Shown here: positions 27,873 to 35,266 of the stretch, one piece after another
How the letters are laid out: each line of letters opens with the position of its first letter
Numbering within the stretch: position 1 is the stretch's first letter
Assembly: GCA_016192545.1 (NCBI GenBank)
Contig: JACPTX010000040.1
Location: 1 to 41,986, forward strand
Direction of reading: 5' to 3'
DNA length: 41,986 nt
Source: Candidatus Omnitrophota bacterium
GTDB taxonomy: Bacteria; Omnitrophota; Gorgyraeia; Aquiviventales; Aquiviventaceae
Notes under the pieces: generated by a model
Database searches by the model: none
What the model was told of the DNA's origin: nothing
The model's input: the letters and a program-made list of their open reading frames with translations, nothing else
Position numbers and translations under genes: made by a program

Positions 27873-28378
27873 CCCTCAATGTCCTTCTCGAGCAGCAGCT
27901 GATAGCGCTTGAGGAAGGCGCGGTCCTTCGGCCGTCCAGCGAGCTGTTTGGAGCGCAGCAGTTTCGCCAACCGGCCGACGCGCACCGGTACGCCGCGAAC
28001 GCTGAATGTGCGGGCATCCTTCGCGAGCTCGGAGAAGGGATAGCCGGACACTCTCAGCAGCAGTTCTACGCTGAGACCGTCCGGCGTGGTCGCCACCAGC
28101 GTCCGTTGATCACGCACGACGATGCGGAGCCGGCGCGGATCGAGCCGGCCTTCGGCCGTTCCCAGCGTGAAGCCAAGCGTCGTGAGACCGCGAACCGCCC
28201 GCCCGACATTCTCCAGAGTCGGCTCCAGGAACAGGTCATAATCGAGGGTGGCGAACGTCTCCGCCGGATTCGCCGCGTAGTAATTGATCCCCGCCATCCC
28301 GACCACGACGTAGCGCACCCCCAACCGATTGAAGCGCCGGAGCACCGCTTGATAGGGATCAGGCAGCGAACGCGTCAT
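27869..28378 (-). CDS. Nucleotidyltransferase-fold protein (DUF-type, TA-like)
   Basis: From ATG at 28378 (ATGA overlap with the XRE gene): MTRSLPDPYQAVLRRFNRLGVRYVVVGMAGINYYAANPAETFATLDYDLFLEPTLENV...GVPVRVGRLAKLLRSKQLAGRPKDRAFLKRYQLLLE. Confidence 0.75.
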   Translation of the reverse strand: MTRSLPDPYQAVLRRFNRLGVRYVVVGMAGINYYAANPAETFATLDYDLFLEPTLENVGRAVRGLTTLGFTLGTAEGRLDPRRLRIVVRDQRTLVATTPDGLSVELLLRVSGYPFSELAKDARTFSVRGVPVRVGRLAKLLRSKQLAGRPKDRAFLKRYQLLLEKDIEG

Positions 28379-28731
28379 CCGTCGCGCCTGGCGCGCGGGG
28401 CGCGATAATGGCGTTGCCAAGCCAGCAGCACGCGGTGGACCCATCCCCGTTCGGCGCCATCGGGGGCCGCGCCCTCCCGCAGGCACAGCCGTTCACGTAT
28501 CCTCGGTTGACGATACAGCAGCCCGGTCGGCTCTTCGGAACACCCCAGCAGATCGCCGGGGCTGCAGTCGAGCATGCGCGCAACACGAGCCAGCGCCTTG
28601 AGGGAGATGGCGCGCCGGCCGGCATCCATCGCGGAGAGATTGGAGGGGTACAGCCGCAGCCGTCGTGCGACGGCCGCCGCGGTCAGGCCTCGTGCATGAG
28701 CCATGTCGGTAATCCGCGTCCGCATGCCCAT
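28375..28731 (-). CDS. XRE-family helix-turn-helix regulator
   Basis: DMAHARGLTAAAVARRLRLYPSNLSAMDAGRRAISLKALARVARMLDCSPGDLL. Confidence 0.82.
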   Translation of the reverse strand: MGMRTRITDMAHARGLTAAAVARRLRLYPSNLSAMDAGRRAISLKALARVARMLDCSPGDLLGCSEEPTGLLYRQPRIRERLCLREGAAPDGAERGWVHRVLLAWQRHYRAPRARRDG

Positions 28732-28737
28732 AACATC

Positions 28738-28766
28738 ATATTATCATTATATGATAACTTTGTAAA
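28738..28766 (-). promoter_or_regulatory. Putative promoter with palindromic operator upstream of the XRE gene
   Basis: Minus strand TTTACA (28761-28766), 17-nt spacer, TAATAT (28738-28743), with perfect inverted repeat TTATCAT-N3-ATGATAA at 28741-28757 in the spacer. Confidence 0.6.
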
Positions 28767-28782
28767 TCCACGTCCCAGCGGC

Positions 28783-31700
28783 TTACTCGTCATCCCGCAT
28801 CTCGTTCACGCTCCGCACCGCGCCTTCCGCCTGAGCCGTTTCATCCTTGGCGGCGGGCGGCGCGGCGGGGCCGGGTGACGGCTCCACCTTCACTGCGGCG
28901 TTTGACAGTTCGTCAGTGTCCAGCGCCTGATTTCTCCACAGCCGCCACAACTTCAACCCGTCGTTATGCCCTCTTGGCAGTAAGTTGACCACCGCCATAG
29001 ACCAACTCGATAGGCCCACCAGCATCACCCACAAGAATTGCAACGGCTGCTGAACCAATACGGCCGGACCCCACGTAGCCAGGATACTCCCCATCACGCC
29101 GGCGACCATGAGGTGCACCACTGGTCCTGCAGCGGCGATCCATGCGCGGTGTCTTTCACGGCCCCTCCAGTCGCCTGTATATGTCACCCGAAATGGCTCT
29201 AACTGGACGCCGTCCACAGACAGATGGTATCTGGCTGCAAGATAATGCGCACCTTCATGGAGGAATTCCTGGAAGACCAACGCCAGCCCAAAGGACAGCC
29301 CAAAGAGCAGCGCCGTCCCAGAGGCGCTCATGACATCCCATAAGCTCACCCCCCAATACCCGAATAAGAGTTGCACCGCCGACGCCATGGACCATCCCAT
29401 GAAAGACCGTATCATGAACTGGCGCCTATAGCTGTGGATAAATGTTCGCCAAGGCACAGAGAGCGAGCGATAGACCGGAATAAGAGAGTCGAGCAACTTA
29501 TATTGGAAGATGAGCTCCGCTCCCCGGGGCGTATCTCGTAGGCGTTCCCAGCGGACCCCAAGAGGGTATTGCACCAGGCGCATTTTCATTGACCTGTCTA
29601 GGGCGGGCGAGAACGGCACCAGATTGACGTAGCGTATCGTTCCCCCCGTCAGTCCAAAGCCTACCTCGAACTCGAATATCCTATAAGATTCGTCTGCTGG
29701 AAGATCGAGTCTGCGCCATTCCTGTTCCGTCGGAATACGACCATGAAGGGGCTCAAATTCAACGGCGATATGAGCGCCAAGAGCGATGGCCTTGGCCCGC
29801 AAGGGAAGCCACTCATCGCTTGCCAGAGTTTTCCCATCCACAAGCCAGACCTGTTGGCTGTCCAGTACGCGGTGCGTCCCAGGTTCAAGGAACAAGACCG
29901 TAGCGGGGGAGGAAGCTGGCTTGCGACGCTGTGGAATCGTGGCGATCACGAACGCCAGGAGTCCCAGTGTTGCAAGGCTGGCCGCAGTCAGCACATACCC
30001 CAGAGACGCCACGCGCGTGTGGAGACTCACGGGAAGCCCAGGAAGGGAATAAATAAGCCAGGCGACCAACGGTGTCAGTGACAGTGCTGCTGAAAGCGCC
30101 GGCCGTGATCCGACTGGTCGCTCCGAGTTATCGCTGGCGGCGGGCCCCGGCGGTGCGGTGGCCCTTCGACTCGGCTCGCCTAGCTCGCCCCGCTCAGGGC
30201 TCACTCCGTTCGCGGGCGGCGCGGCGGCGGGATCCTGCGGCTGTCCCCCCGGGCCACCCGGAATCGCAGTCGCCATCGCCAGGAGGGGGATGGTCACCGG
30301 CGGCAGATCCAGGCCAAGCGCCTGCGCCAGGAGGGGCTGCCAGAAGGGCTGGAACGCCACAAGGAGAGCCAGGCCGATGATCTGGAAGGCGAGGCGCGCG
30401 GAAACCGGCTGGAGCAACCAGGGCTTGACACCTGCCCGAGGCGGCGGTATGGTAAGAACCCCGATGGCGAGCCGACGTCCCCACAAGTCCCTGAAGGAAC
30501 CGAAGGAACCGACCAGCGCGGAGGAAGCGCGCCGCACGAACACGCTGTTGGAAGAAATTCGCTCTTCTCTCTCGACCCTTGCTGACGGTGTCCACATGCT
30601 CCAACGTCGGCTTGATCCCATCGAAGGGAGCCTTCGGACAACCATGGAGGACGTTGAATTAATCAAGGCAATCGTGCGCCAGAACACCGATGAACTCGCG
30701 CGAGTGAAGGATGAAATAGCGACCCTGAAAGCCTTCGCCGTTGACCACACAAGAAAACTTGACGCAATTGAGCTCCAGTTCAAGCTGGTGCGAGACGACG
30801 TCAAGGGCTTCACACGAAGGCTTGAACTCGTCGAAACCAAGCTCGCCCCGTAAGTCGCGATCCGCTCCCCGAAGAACAGCGCCCCGCTCAACGCCAGCAG
30901 TCCCCACCCCAGCGGGCTGGCCAGCGTGCCATAGGTGGCGAAGTGGAACGTGAACGCCAGGATCGCCCCGCTGAGGCTGACCACCCCGCCGAGCATCTGC
31001 GCAAGCTTGAGCGCGAGTTTCCCGGTGTCATCATCGAGCCCTGCGCGCGAGGCCGGCCCGCCCTCCGCCGAGCCCCCGCGCGTCCCCCCGCCTGTCGCCC
31101 CCGTCGCGCCGGATGGAATAAGGACGATCATGTCGCCAGCCTGCAACCTGACTGAAGTGCTGCGACGTAACCGCCCGGTTACGTCTTCTTCACCGCCCTC
31201 CCGATGATGGATGAACACCCGCAGGGTTTCCCTGAGGGTCCCCATCTGAGTGAAGATTTGGGAGCGTAGTTGGGGATACGAACCCTTCGTGTGGTCGCTA
31301 GTGAGGTCATCGAGTGCTTCCACGACCGTCTGCCCCTCGCCAGCTCTGACGGGCTGCCCATCGGCGCGGGACTGCCACGCTGTTGGTATCACAATGGGGG
31401 TCTCTGACAACTCCTTCTCGCGTGTCATCACAAAGGCTTGAAGCCGCCTTAGCTGCCAGTCTCGACGCAGGTATGCCTGTTGGACCTCTTTGGACAATGA
31501 GTCCCAGCTTTGTGCATCGGTGGCAATTAAGAATCGTTGGCCAAATAGTTCCAACCCCGGTACATTATTGATACACGCAAAGTCTTCCTTGTCCTCTGCA
31601 TCTGTCGGGGGATGCTGGATAGCCGCGTAGATGATCGCTTCAGTGATGGTGAGAATGGACTGGAGGCGGCTGGCGAGCTTCTCTGACGACATTGGCCACA

Positions 31701-33966
31701 CGTCTTGTTTAAACGATTCTCTTGCAAGCTCGTTAGCCAGTCCAAGCACCGCTTGCACTTGGTCAGGGGTGAACCCTCGCGCCACCAACCAGCGCGCCAT
31801 CCGCGGAACCTCTTGATCGTAGGTGTGTCGGATTTGTTGACCGTACTTGTCCAAATAGTCAGCGAGGAAGGGATACTGTCGCCTCCACGCGGTGGGCGGC
31901 GCGGTGGACGGTTCCTTGGGCTGGCCCGGGCCGGGTGGAAGGCCGGTCGCCATCGCCAAGAGGGTGCCGTTGGCAGGGTCGAGCTGGAACTCCTGGCCCA
32001 GGATGGAAATGACCGCGACGCCGGCGGCCATGCGAAAGGCCAACCGCAACTGTGCCGCAACTTCCGGATGCTGCGCCCGCCACTCGCTGATCATTGCTCG
32101 AAGCTGCTCGGCTCCCCGCACGGCGTACGCCTTGAGGGTGATGAAACGTTGCAGAATCGTCTGAAACTTTGAGGAGGGTTGCTCATCCTCCTGTTGATCA
32201 GACTTCGCTATTGCCGGGCCAGAGGGTTGCTTGGCGGGAAGGCCGCCGGATATGGACACATTGGAGGCCTGGCTGGGGTTCAACGCTTGGCTGTGCAACT
32301 GCTCGAACTTCTGAATGAGCTCCTCGATCGGCGGGATTTCGTTCTGGAGGCGGGATTGGTAGCGGGCTTCGTCCAGCGGGGCGGTGGAGGAGGGGGTGAT
32401 GACGGCGTAGGCGATGGACTGTTCCTTGAAGCGCTGGGTCAGGCCGGCGGTATGGAAGCCGCCGGTGATAAGCACTGTGGCTCGTGAAGCGTATCTCGTG
32501 AAGCGTGAAGCGTTGGACGTGTGGCGAGGAGGCTGGTCGAGAAGCGTGAGGGTGTTGCGGAGGAAGGCGTCGTCGCGCTGGTGGGCGAGGGCGTAGAAGC
32601 GCTCCCATGTCGGCAAAGCTGCCATGAACTCGTGAAGCGTATCTCGTGAAGCGTGAAGCGCAAGCTGGTCAAGACCCAGCAAGATGGAGTCGGCGGTGAG
32701 ATAAGGACGGCGCTGCTGATATGTGCGGAAATCGTCCGGAGAAAGTTTGGTATGGGCCAGGTTGTCGAGGAGTTGGACGTCTTCGAGCAGGCGCGCCAGA
32801 GTCCGTTGCTCGTCGGTGGCGAAGTGGCGCTGCTCAACTGCCTCCTGCAACCGATCCACTTCCTGGGTCAGCTTGCCGAGATGGATCTGCGCAGAGAGCG
32901 TCAGGTACTCGACGTACTGGCGCAGGGCGTGGTAGTTGGCCTGGGGGCCATTAAGCAACCCCTGGGCGGCGGTGAGGCGCAACAGCGATTCGTAATAGAG
33001 TCGGACCGGTTTGGTCCTGGCGGTGACGGCGTTCGCCAGCGCGTTGAGCTGATCCTGCTGGGTGAGCGTCAGCTTTGGCCAGAGAACTTTCAGAAGGCGG
33101 TCGCGATCCGATTCGACGAGCTTGGTGTTGAGCTGGGGATGAAGCTCGTAGGTCTGCACCATGGCGCGGAGATTCGGATAGTCGTTGAGCTCGATCTGCG
33201 CGCCTTGAGCTAACCGCGTCAATTCCGTCAAGTAGGGTTGGAAACTTTGGTCCTCTCCGCCCTCGTAGGCGTCGCGGAGCAAGAGGAGGTTGTGGAGCGA
33301 GCCGGGATAGCGCTGCGTCCTCAGTGCGCGGAGCTGCTCGCGAAGCGGCGTCAGGATGGAATCGGCCTGGGCCTGCCACTGGGCGCCCTGCCCGTACACC
33401 TTGAGATGTTCAAGATACGTCGCCTCATCTTCCACGCCCCACAGGGTGACCTTTCCGGGATTCGTGATGCCGTAGTACTCGGCGCCGGTGAACAACCCCT
33501 CCTGCATGAACAGCCGGGAAATCTTCTCGGTGCTGGGCGGGTCGGGGAAATCGGAATACAGGGCCGTGTCGCACAGGCCTGCCGCGCCTTCGAGGGCGAC
33601 CAGTTCGACGCCGAACCGCTCGCGGAAATAGGCGATCAGCTCACTGAGATGCTGCTGGGCGTCGGGATGGGTGTGGAGGTCCTGCAGGTGGATGACGACC
33701 GCCGAGGGCTCGCGATCCTCCGGCTGCCACGTCTCGACGATGTGGCCCAGCGTCTCCGGAATGCTGAGAGACGCCAGATCCAGCTTGGCGAGGTCGAAGG
33801 ACGGGCCGGCGGCGGTCTGCGGCGGGGCGGTCGTGACGGCCTCCGCCAATACAGCAGGAGCCGGGCCGGACGTCAGCGCCACGGCAAACGCCAAGGAGAC
33901 GCAGAGGCCCCGCCTCCAACTCCCCAGGATGCGGCTGGACAGAATTACGGGTAGCTTTTGGGACAT
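28783..33966 (-). CDS. Giant multidomain exported/membrane ORF: N-terminal TraB/ChaN(TIKI)-like region, several TM/Pro-Gly linkers, C-terminal M50 site-2-protease-like domain
   Basis: N-terminal signal/TM; VVIHLQDLHTHPDAQQHLSELIAYFRERFGVELVALEGA ... VLITGGFHTAGL; C-terminal FQEFLHEGAHYLAARYHL ... AAAGPVVHLMVAGVMG ... VVNLLPRGHNDGLKLWRLWR (HExxH plus NxxPxxxxDG). The single-ORF extent is open, but an antisense gene may interrupt it. Confidence 0.7.
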   Translation of the reverse strand: MSQKLPVILSSRILGSWRRGLCVSLAFAVALTSGPAPAVLAEAVTTAPPQTAAGPSFDLAKLDLASLSIPETLGHIVETWQPEDREPSAVVIHLQDLHTHPDAQQHLSELIAYFRERFGVELVALEGAAGLCDTALYSDFPDPPSTEKISRLFMQEGLFTGAEYYGITNPGKVTLWGVEDEATYLEHLKVYGQGAQWQAQADSILTPLREQLRALRTQRYPGSLHNLLLLRDAYEGGEDQSFQPYLTELTRLAQGAQIELNDYPNLRAMVQTYELHPQLNTKLVESDRDRLLKVLWPKLTLTQQDQLNALANAVTARTKPVRLYYESLLRLTAAQGLLNGPQANYHALRQYVEYLTLSAQIHLGKLTQEVDRLQEAVEQRHFATDEQRTLARLLEDVQLLDNLAHTKLSPDDFRTYQQRRPYLTADSILLGLDQLALHASRDTLHEFMAALPTWERFYALAHQRDDAFLRNTLTLLDQPPRHTSNASRFTRYASRATVLITGGFHTAGLTQRFKEQSIAYAVITPSSTAPLDEARYQSRLQNEIPPIEELIQKFEQLHSQALNPSQASNVSISGGLPAKQPSGPAIAKSDQQEDEQPSSKFQTILQRFITLKAYAVRGAEQLRAMISEWRAQHPEVAAQLRLAFRMAAGVAVISILGQEFQLDPANGTLLAMATGLPPGPGQPKEPSTAPPTAWRRQYPFLADYLDKYGQQIRHTYDQEVPRMARWLVARGFTPDQVQAVLGLANELARESFKQDVWPMSSEKLASRLQSILTITEAIIYAAIQHPPTDAEDKEDFACINNVPGLELFGQRFLIATDAQSWDSLSKEVQQAYLRRDWQLRRLQAFVMTREKELSETPIVIPTAWQSRADGQPVRAGEGQTVVEALDDLTSDHTKGSYPQLRSQIFTQMGTLRETLRVFIHHREGGEEDVTGRLRRSTSVRLQAGDMIVLIPSGATGATGGGTRGGSAEGGPASRAGLDDDTGKLALKLAQMLGGVVSLSGAILAFTFHFATYGTLASPLGWGLLALSGALFFGERIATYGASLVSTSSSLRVKPLTSSRTSLNWSSIASSFLVWSTAKAFRVAISSFTRASSSVFWRTIALINSTSSMVVRRLPSMGSSRRWSMWTPSARVEREERISSNSVFVRRASSALVGSFGSFRDLWGRRLAIGVLTIPPPRAGVKPWLLQPVSARLAFQIIGLALLVAFQPFWQPLLAQALGLDLPPVTIPLLAMATAIPGGPGGQPQDPAAAPPANGVSPERGELGEPSRRATAPPGPAASDNSERPVGSRPALSAALSLTPLVAWLIYSLPGLPVSLHTRVASLGYVLTAASLATLGLLAFVIATIPQRRKPASSPATVLFLEPGTHRVLDSQQVWLVDGKTLASDEWLPLRAKAIALGAHIAVEFEPLHGRIPTEQEWRRLDLPADESYRIFEFEVGFGLTGGTIRYVNLVPFSPALDRSMKMRLVQYPLGVRWERLRDTPRGAELIFQYKLLDSLIPVYRSLSVPWRTFIHSYRRQFMIRSFMGWSMASAVQLLFGYWGVSLWDVMSASGTALLFGLSFGLALVFQEFLHEGAHYLAARYHLSVDGVQLEPFRVTYTGDWRGRERHRAWIAAAGPVVHLMVAGVMGSILATWGPAVLVQQPLQFLWVMLVGLSSWSMAVVNLLPRGHNDGLKLWRLWRNQALDTDELSNAAVKVEPSPGPAAPPAAKDETAQAEGAVRSVNEMRDDE
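30425..30453 (+). promoter_or_regulatory. Putative sigma70-like promoter of the embedded plus-strand gene
   Basis: TTGACA (30425-30430), 17 nt, TATGGT (30448-30453), immediately upstream of candidate start ATG 30464. Confidence 0.35.
30464..30853 (+). CDS. Probable coiled-coil protein embedded antisense in the giant ORF
   Basis: MASRRPHKSLKEPKEPTSAEEARRTNTLLEEIRSSLSTLADGVHMLQRRLDPIEGSLRTTMEDVELIKAIVRQNTDELARVKDEIATLKAFAVDHTRKLDAIELQFKLVRDDVKGFTRRLELVETKLAP: protein-like heptads, unlike the Ser/Arg-rich antisense reading. Alternative start ATG 30449. Confidence 0.65.
   Translation: MASRRPHKSLKEPKEPTSAEEARRTNTLLEEIRSSLSTLADGVHMLQRRLDPIEGSLRTTMEDVELIKAIVRQNTDELARVKDEIATLKAFAVDHTRKLDAIELQFKLVRDDVKGFTRRLELVETKLAP
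32481..32512. repeat. 32-nt heptamer-periodic repeat, copy 1, in the giant ORF
   Basis: CTCGTGAAGCGTATCTCGTGAAGCGTGAAGCG, identical to 32629-32660. Confidence 0.95.
32629..32660. repeat. 32-nt heptamer-periodic repeat, copy 2, in the giant ORF
   Basis: CTCGTGAAGCGTATCTCGTGAAGCGTGAAGCG, offset 148 nt from copy 1, so read in a different frame. Confidence 0.95.
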
Positions 33967-34008
33967 TACCTCAAGTATACCTGAGAGTTATAACAACCGA
34001 GAAGAACG

Positions 34009-34767
34009 CTAGGCGGGCTGAACCGCCCGAGAGGATGAAGACGGGGAAACTCGAAGCTCGGGTCGTATTGTACAGTCCATTGGGTAGAGGTACAGGGGGG
34101 TCAGACGGGCGGGGTCATCGGTCCGGCCTTGGCGAAGCCGCTCAAGGCCCAGGCGTCCCAGCGTCGCGGCCCGCGGCAGCCACAGGTCCGGGGCGGCGAA
34201 GCGGGCCCGGTCACCCAGCCGCTCCTTGAGGACGGCCTCGTAGAGCGCGATGCCGTCGCCGACGAAAAGCACGGATCCTTCGGGGTCAGACCCCTTCGGG
34301 GTCAGACCCCTCAGCAGTTCGGGGATCAGTTCGTCCACGGACAGGAGGTGGTAGTCGGACTGTTTCTTCAGCAGGCCGGCCTCGCCGCGATAGAGCGCGG
34401 CGTAGACTTTGCGCTGCTTGGCGTCCACGATGGGGCAGATGAGGTCCGGCGACAGGGCGGCGTTCGACGCCAGCACGTCCAGCGACGGCACGCCGACGAG
34501 AGGTTTCTTGAAGCGGAAGAGCAGCGCCTTCACGAACGCGATCCCGATCCGCAGGCCGGTGAATGAGCCGGGGCCGATGTCCACGGCGACTCCATCGAGC
34601 TGCTCCAGCGTGCTGTCGGATTCCTGCAGCACCCGCGTGAGGGCCTGAGGCAATTCCACGGCATGCACCCGCTCGGCCAGGACCTCGTAGGAGGCCAGCA
34701 CCTTCGCCTCGTCGAGGACCGCGACCCCCAGTTGCGAGGAGGACGTCTCAATGGCTAACAGTTTCAT
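34009..34767 (-). CDS. tsaB: tRNA t6A biosynthesis protein TsaB
   Basis: MKLLAIETSSSQLGVAVLDEAKVLASYEVLAERVHAVELPQALTRVLQESDSTLEQLDGVAVDIGPGSFTGLRIGIAFVKALLF. Confidence 0.94.
   Translation of the reverse strand: MKLLAIETSSSQLGVAVLDEAKVLASYEVLAERVHAVELPQALTRVLQESDSTLEQLDGVAVDIGPGSFTGLRIGIAFVKALLFRFKKPLVGVPSLDVLASNAALSPDLICPIVDAKQRKVYAALYRGEAGLLKKQSDYHLLSVDELIPELLRGLTPKGSDPEGSVLFVGDGIALYEAVLKERLGDRARFAAPDLWLPRAATLGRLGLERLRQGRTDDPARLTPLYLYPMDCTIRPELRVSPSSSSRAVQPA
34282..34310. repeat. GGGGTCAGACCCC direct pair, locus 3 (in tsaB)
   Basis: 34282-34294 and 34298-34310. Confidence 0.95.
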
Positions 34768-35266
34768 GGGTCTTCTGGATCTCCGAGATGATCTGTGCTG
34801 CGCGCGCGCCGTGCGCCACCGCGCTGACGGTCCGCTGGTTGGTGGTCTTGTACGCGAACCGCAATTCCATATACTCCGGCGGCAGGCAGTCGGCGACGCG
34901 GTCCGCCCATTCGATGACGGTGATCCGCTTCGGTGAAAACAGCCATTCGAGGTCCAGCCACACGGCGGAACTCCCCTGCTCCAGCCGGTAGCCGTCGAGG
35001 TGGATCAACGGGGTTCTGCCGGCGTATTCGCGCATCAAGACGAACGTCGGGCTCTTGACCTGATCCGGCTCAATCCCCAAACCTCTCGCGAGGCCCTGAA
35101 TGAAGGTGGTCTTGCCGCTGCCCAGTTCTCCGATGAGCCCGAGGACGTCGCCAGGCTGCAGGCGCCCTCCCAGCCGCTCGCCGAGCTGCCGGGTTTCTTC
35201 AGCCGACTGCGTCACACACTCAAAAGTGCCGGAAGCCTGTTGGGATGAGCGGCGTGATGCGGCCAT
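34748..35266 (-). CDS. tsaE: tRNA t6A biosynthesis ATPase TsaE
   Basis: VLGLIGELGSGKTTFIQGLARGLGIEPDQVKSPTFVLMREYAGRTPLIHLDGYRL. Confidence 0.94.
   Translation of the reverse strand: MAASRRSSQQASGTFECVTQSAEETRQLGERLGGRLQPGDVLGLIGELGSGKTTFIQGLARGLGIEPDQVKSPTFVLMREYAGRTPLIHLDGYRLEQGSSAVWLDLEWLFSPKRITVIEWADRVADCLPPEYMELRFAYKTTNQRTVSAVAHGARAAQIISEIQKTHETVSH

Noticed and set aside
28783-28798. Multiple Asp/Glu C-terminal tail of the giant ORF as a sorting signal
   Set aside because: Too short and no known sorting family is recognised.
30158-30448. N-terminal extension of the plus-strand coiled-coil ORF back to 30158
   Set aside because: This stretch is antisense to a TM/Pro-Gly module of the giant ORF that has a paralogous copy, so the minus strand is the coding one there.
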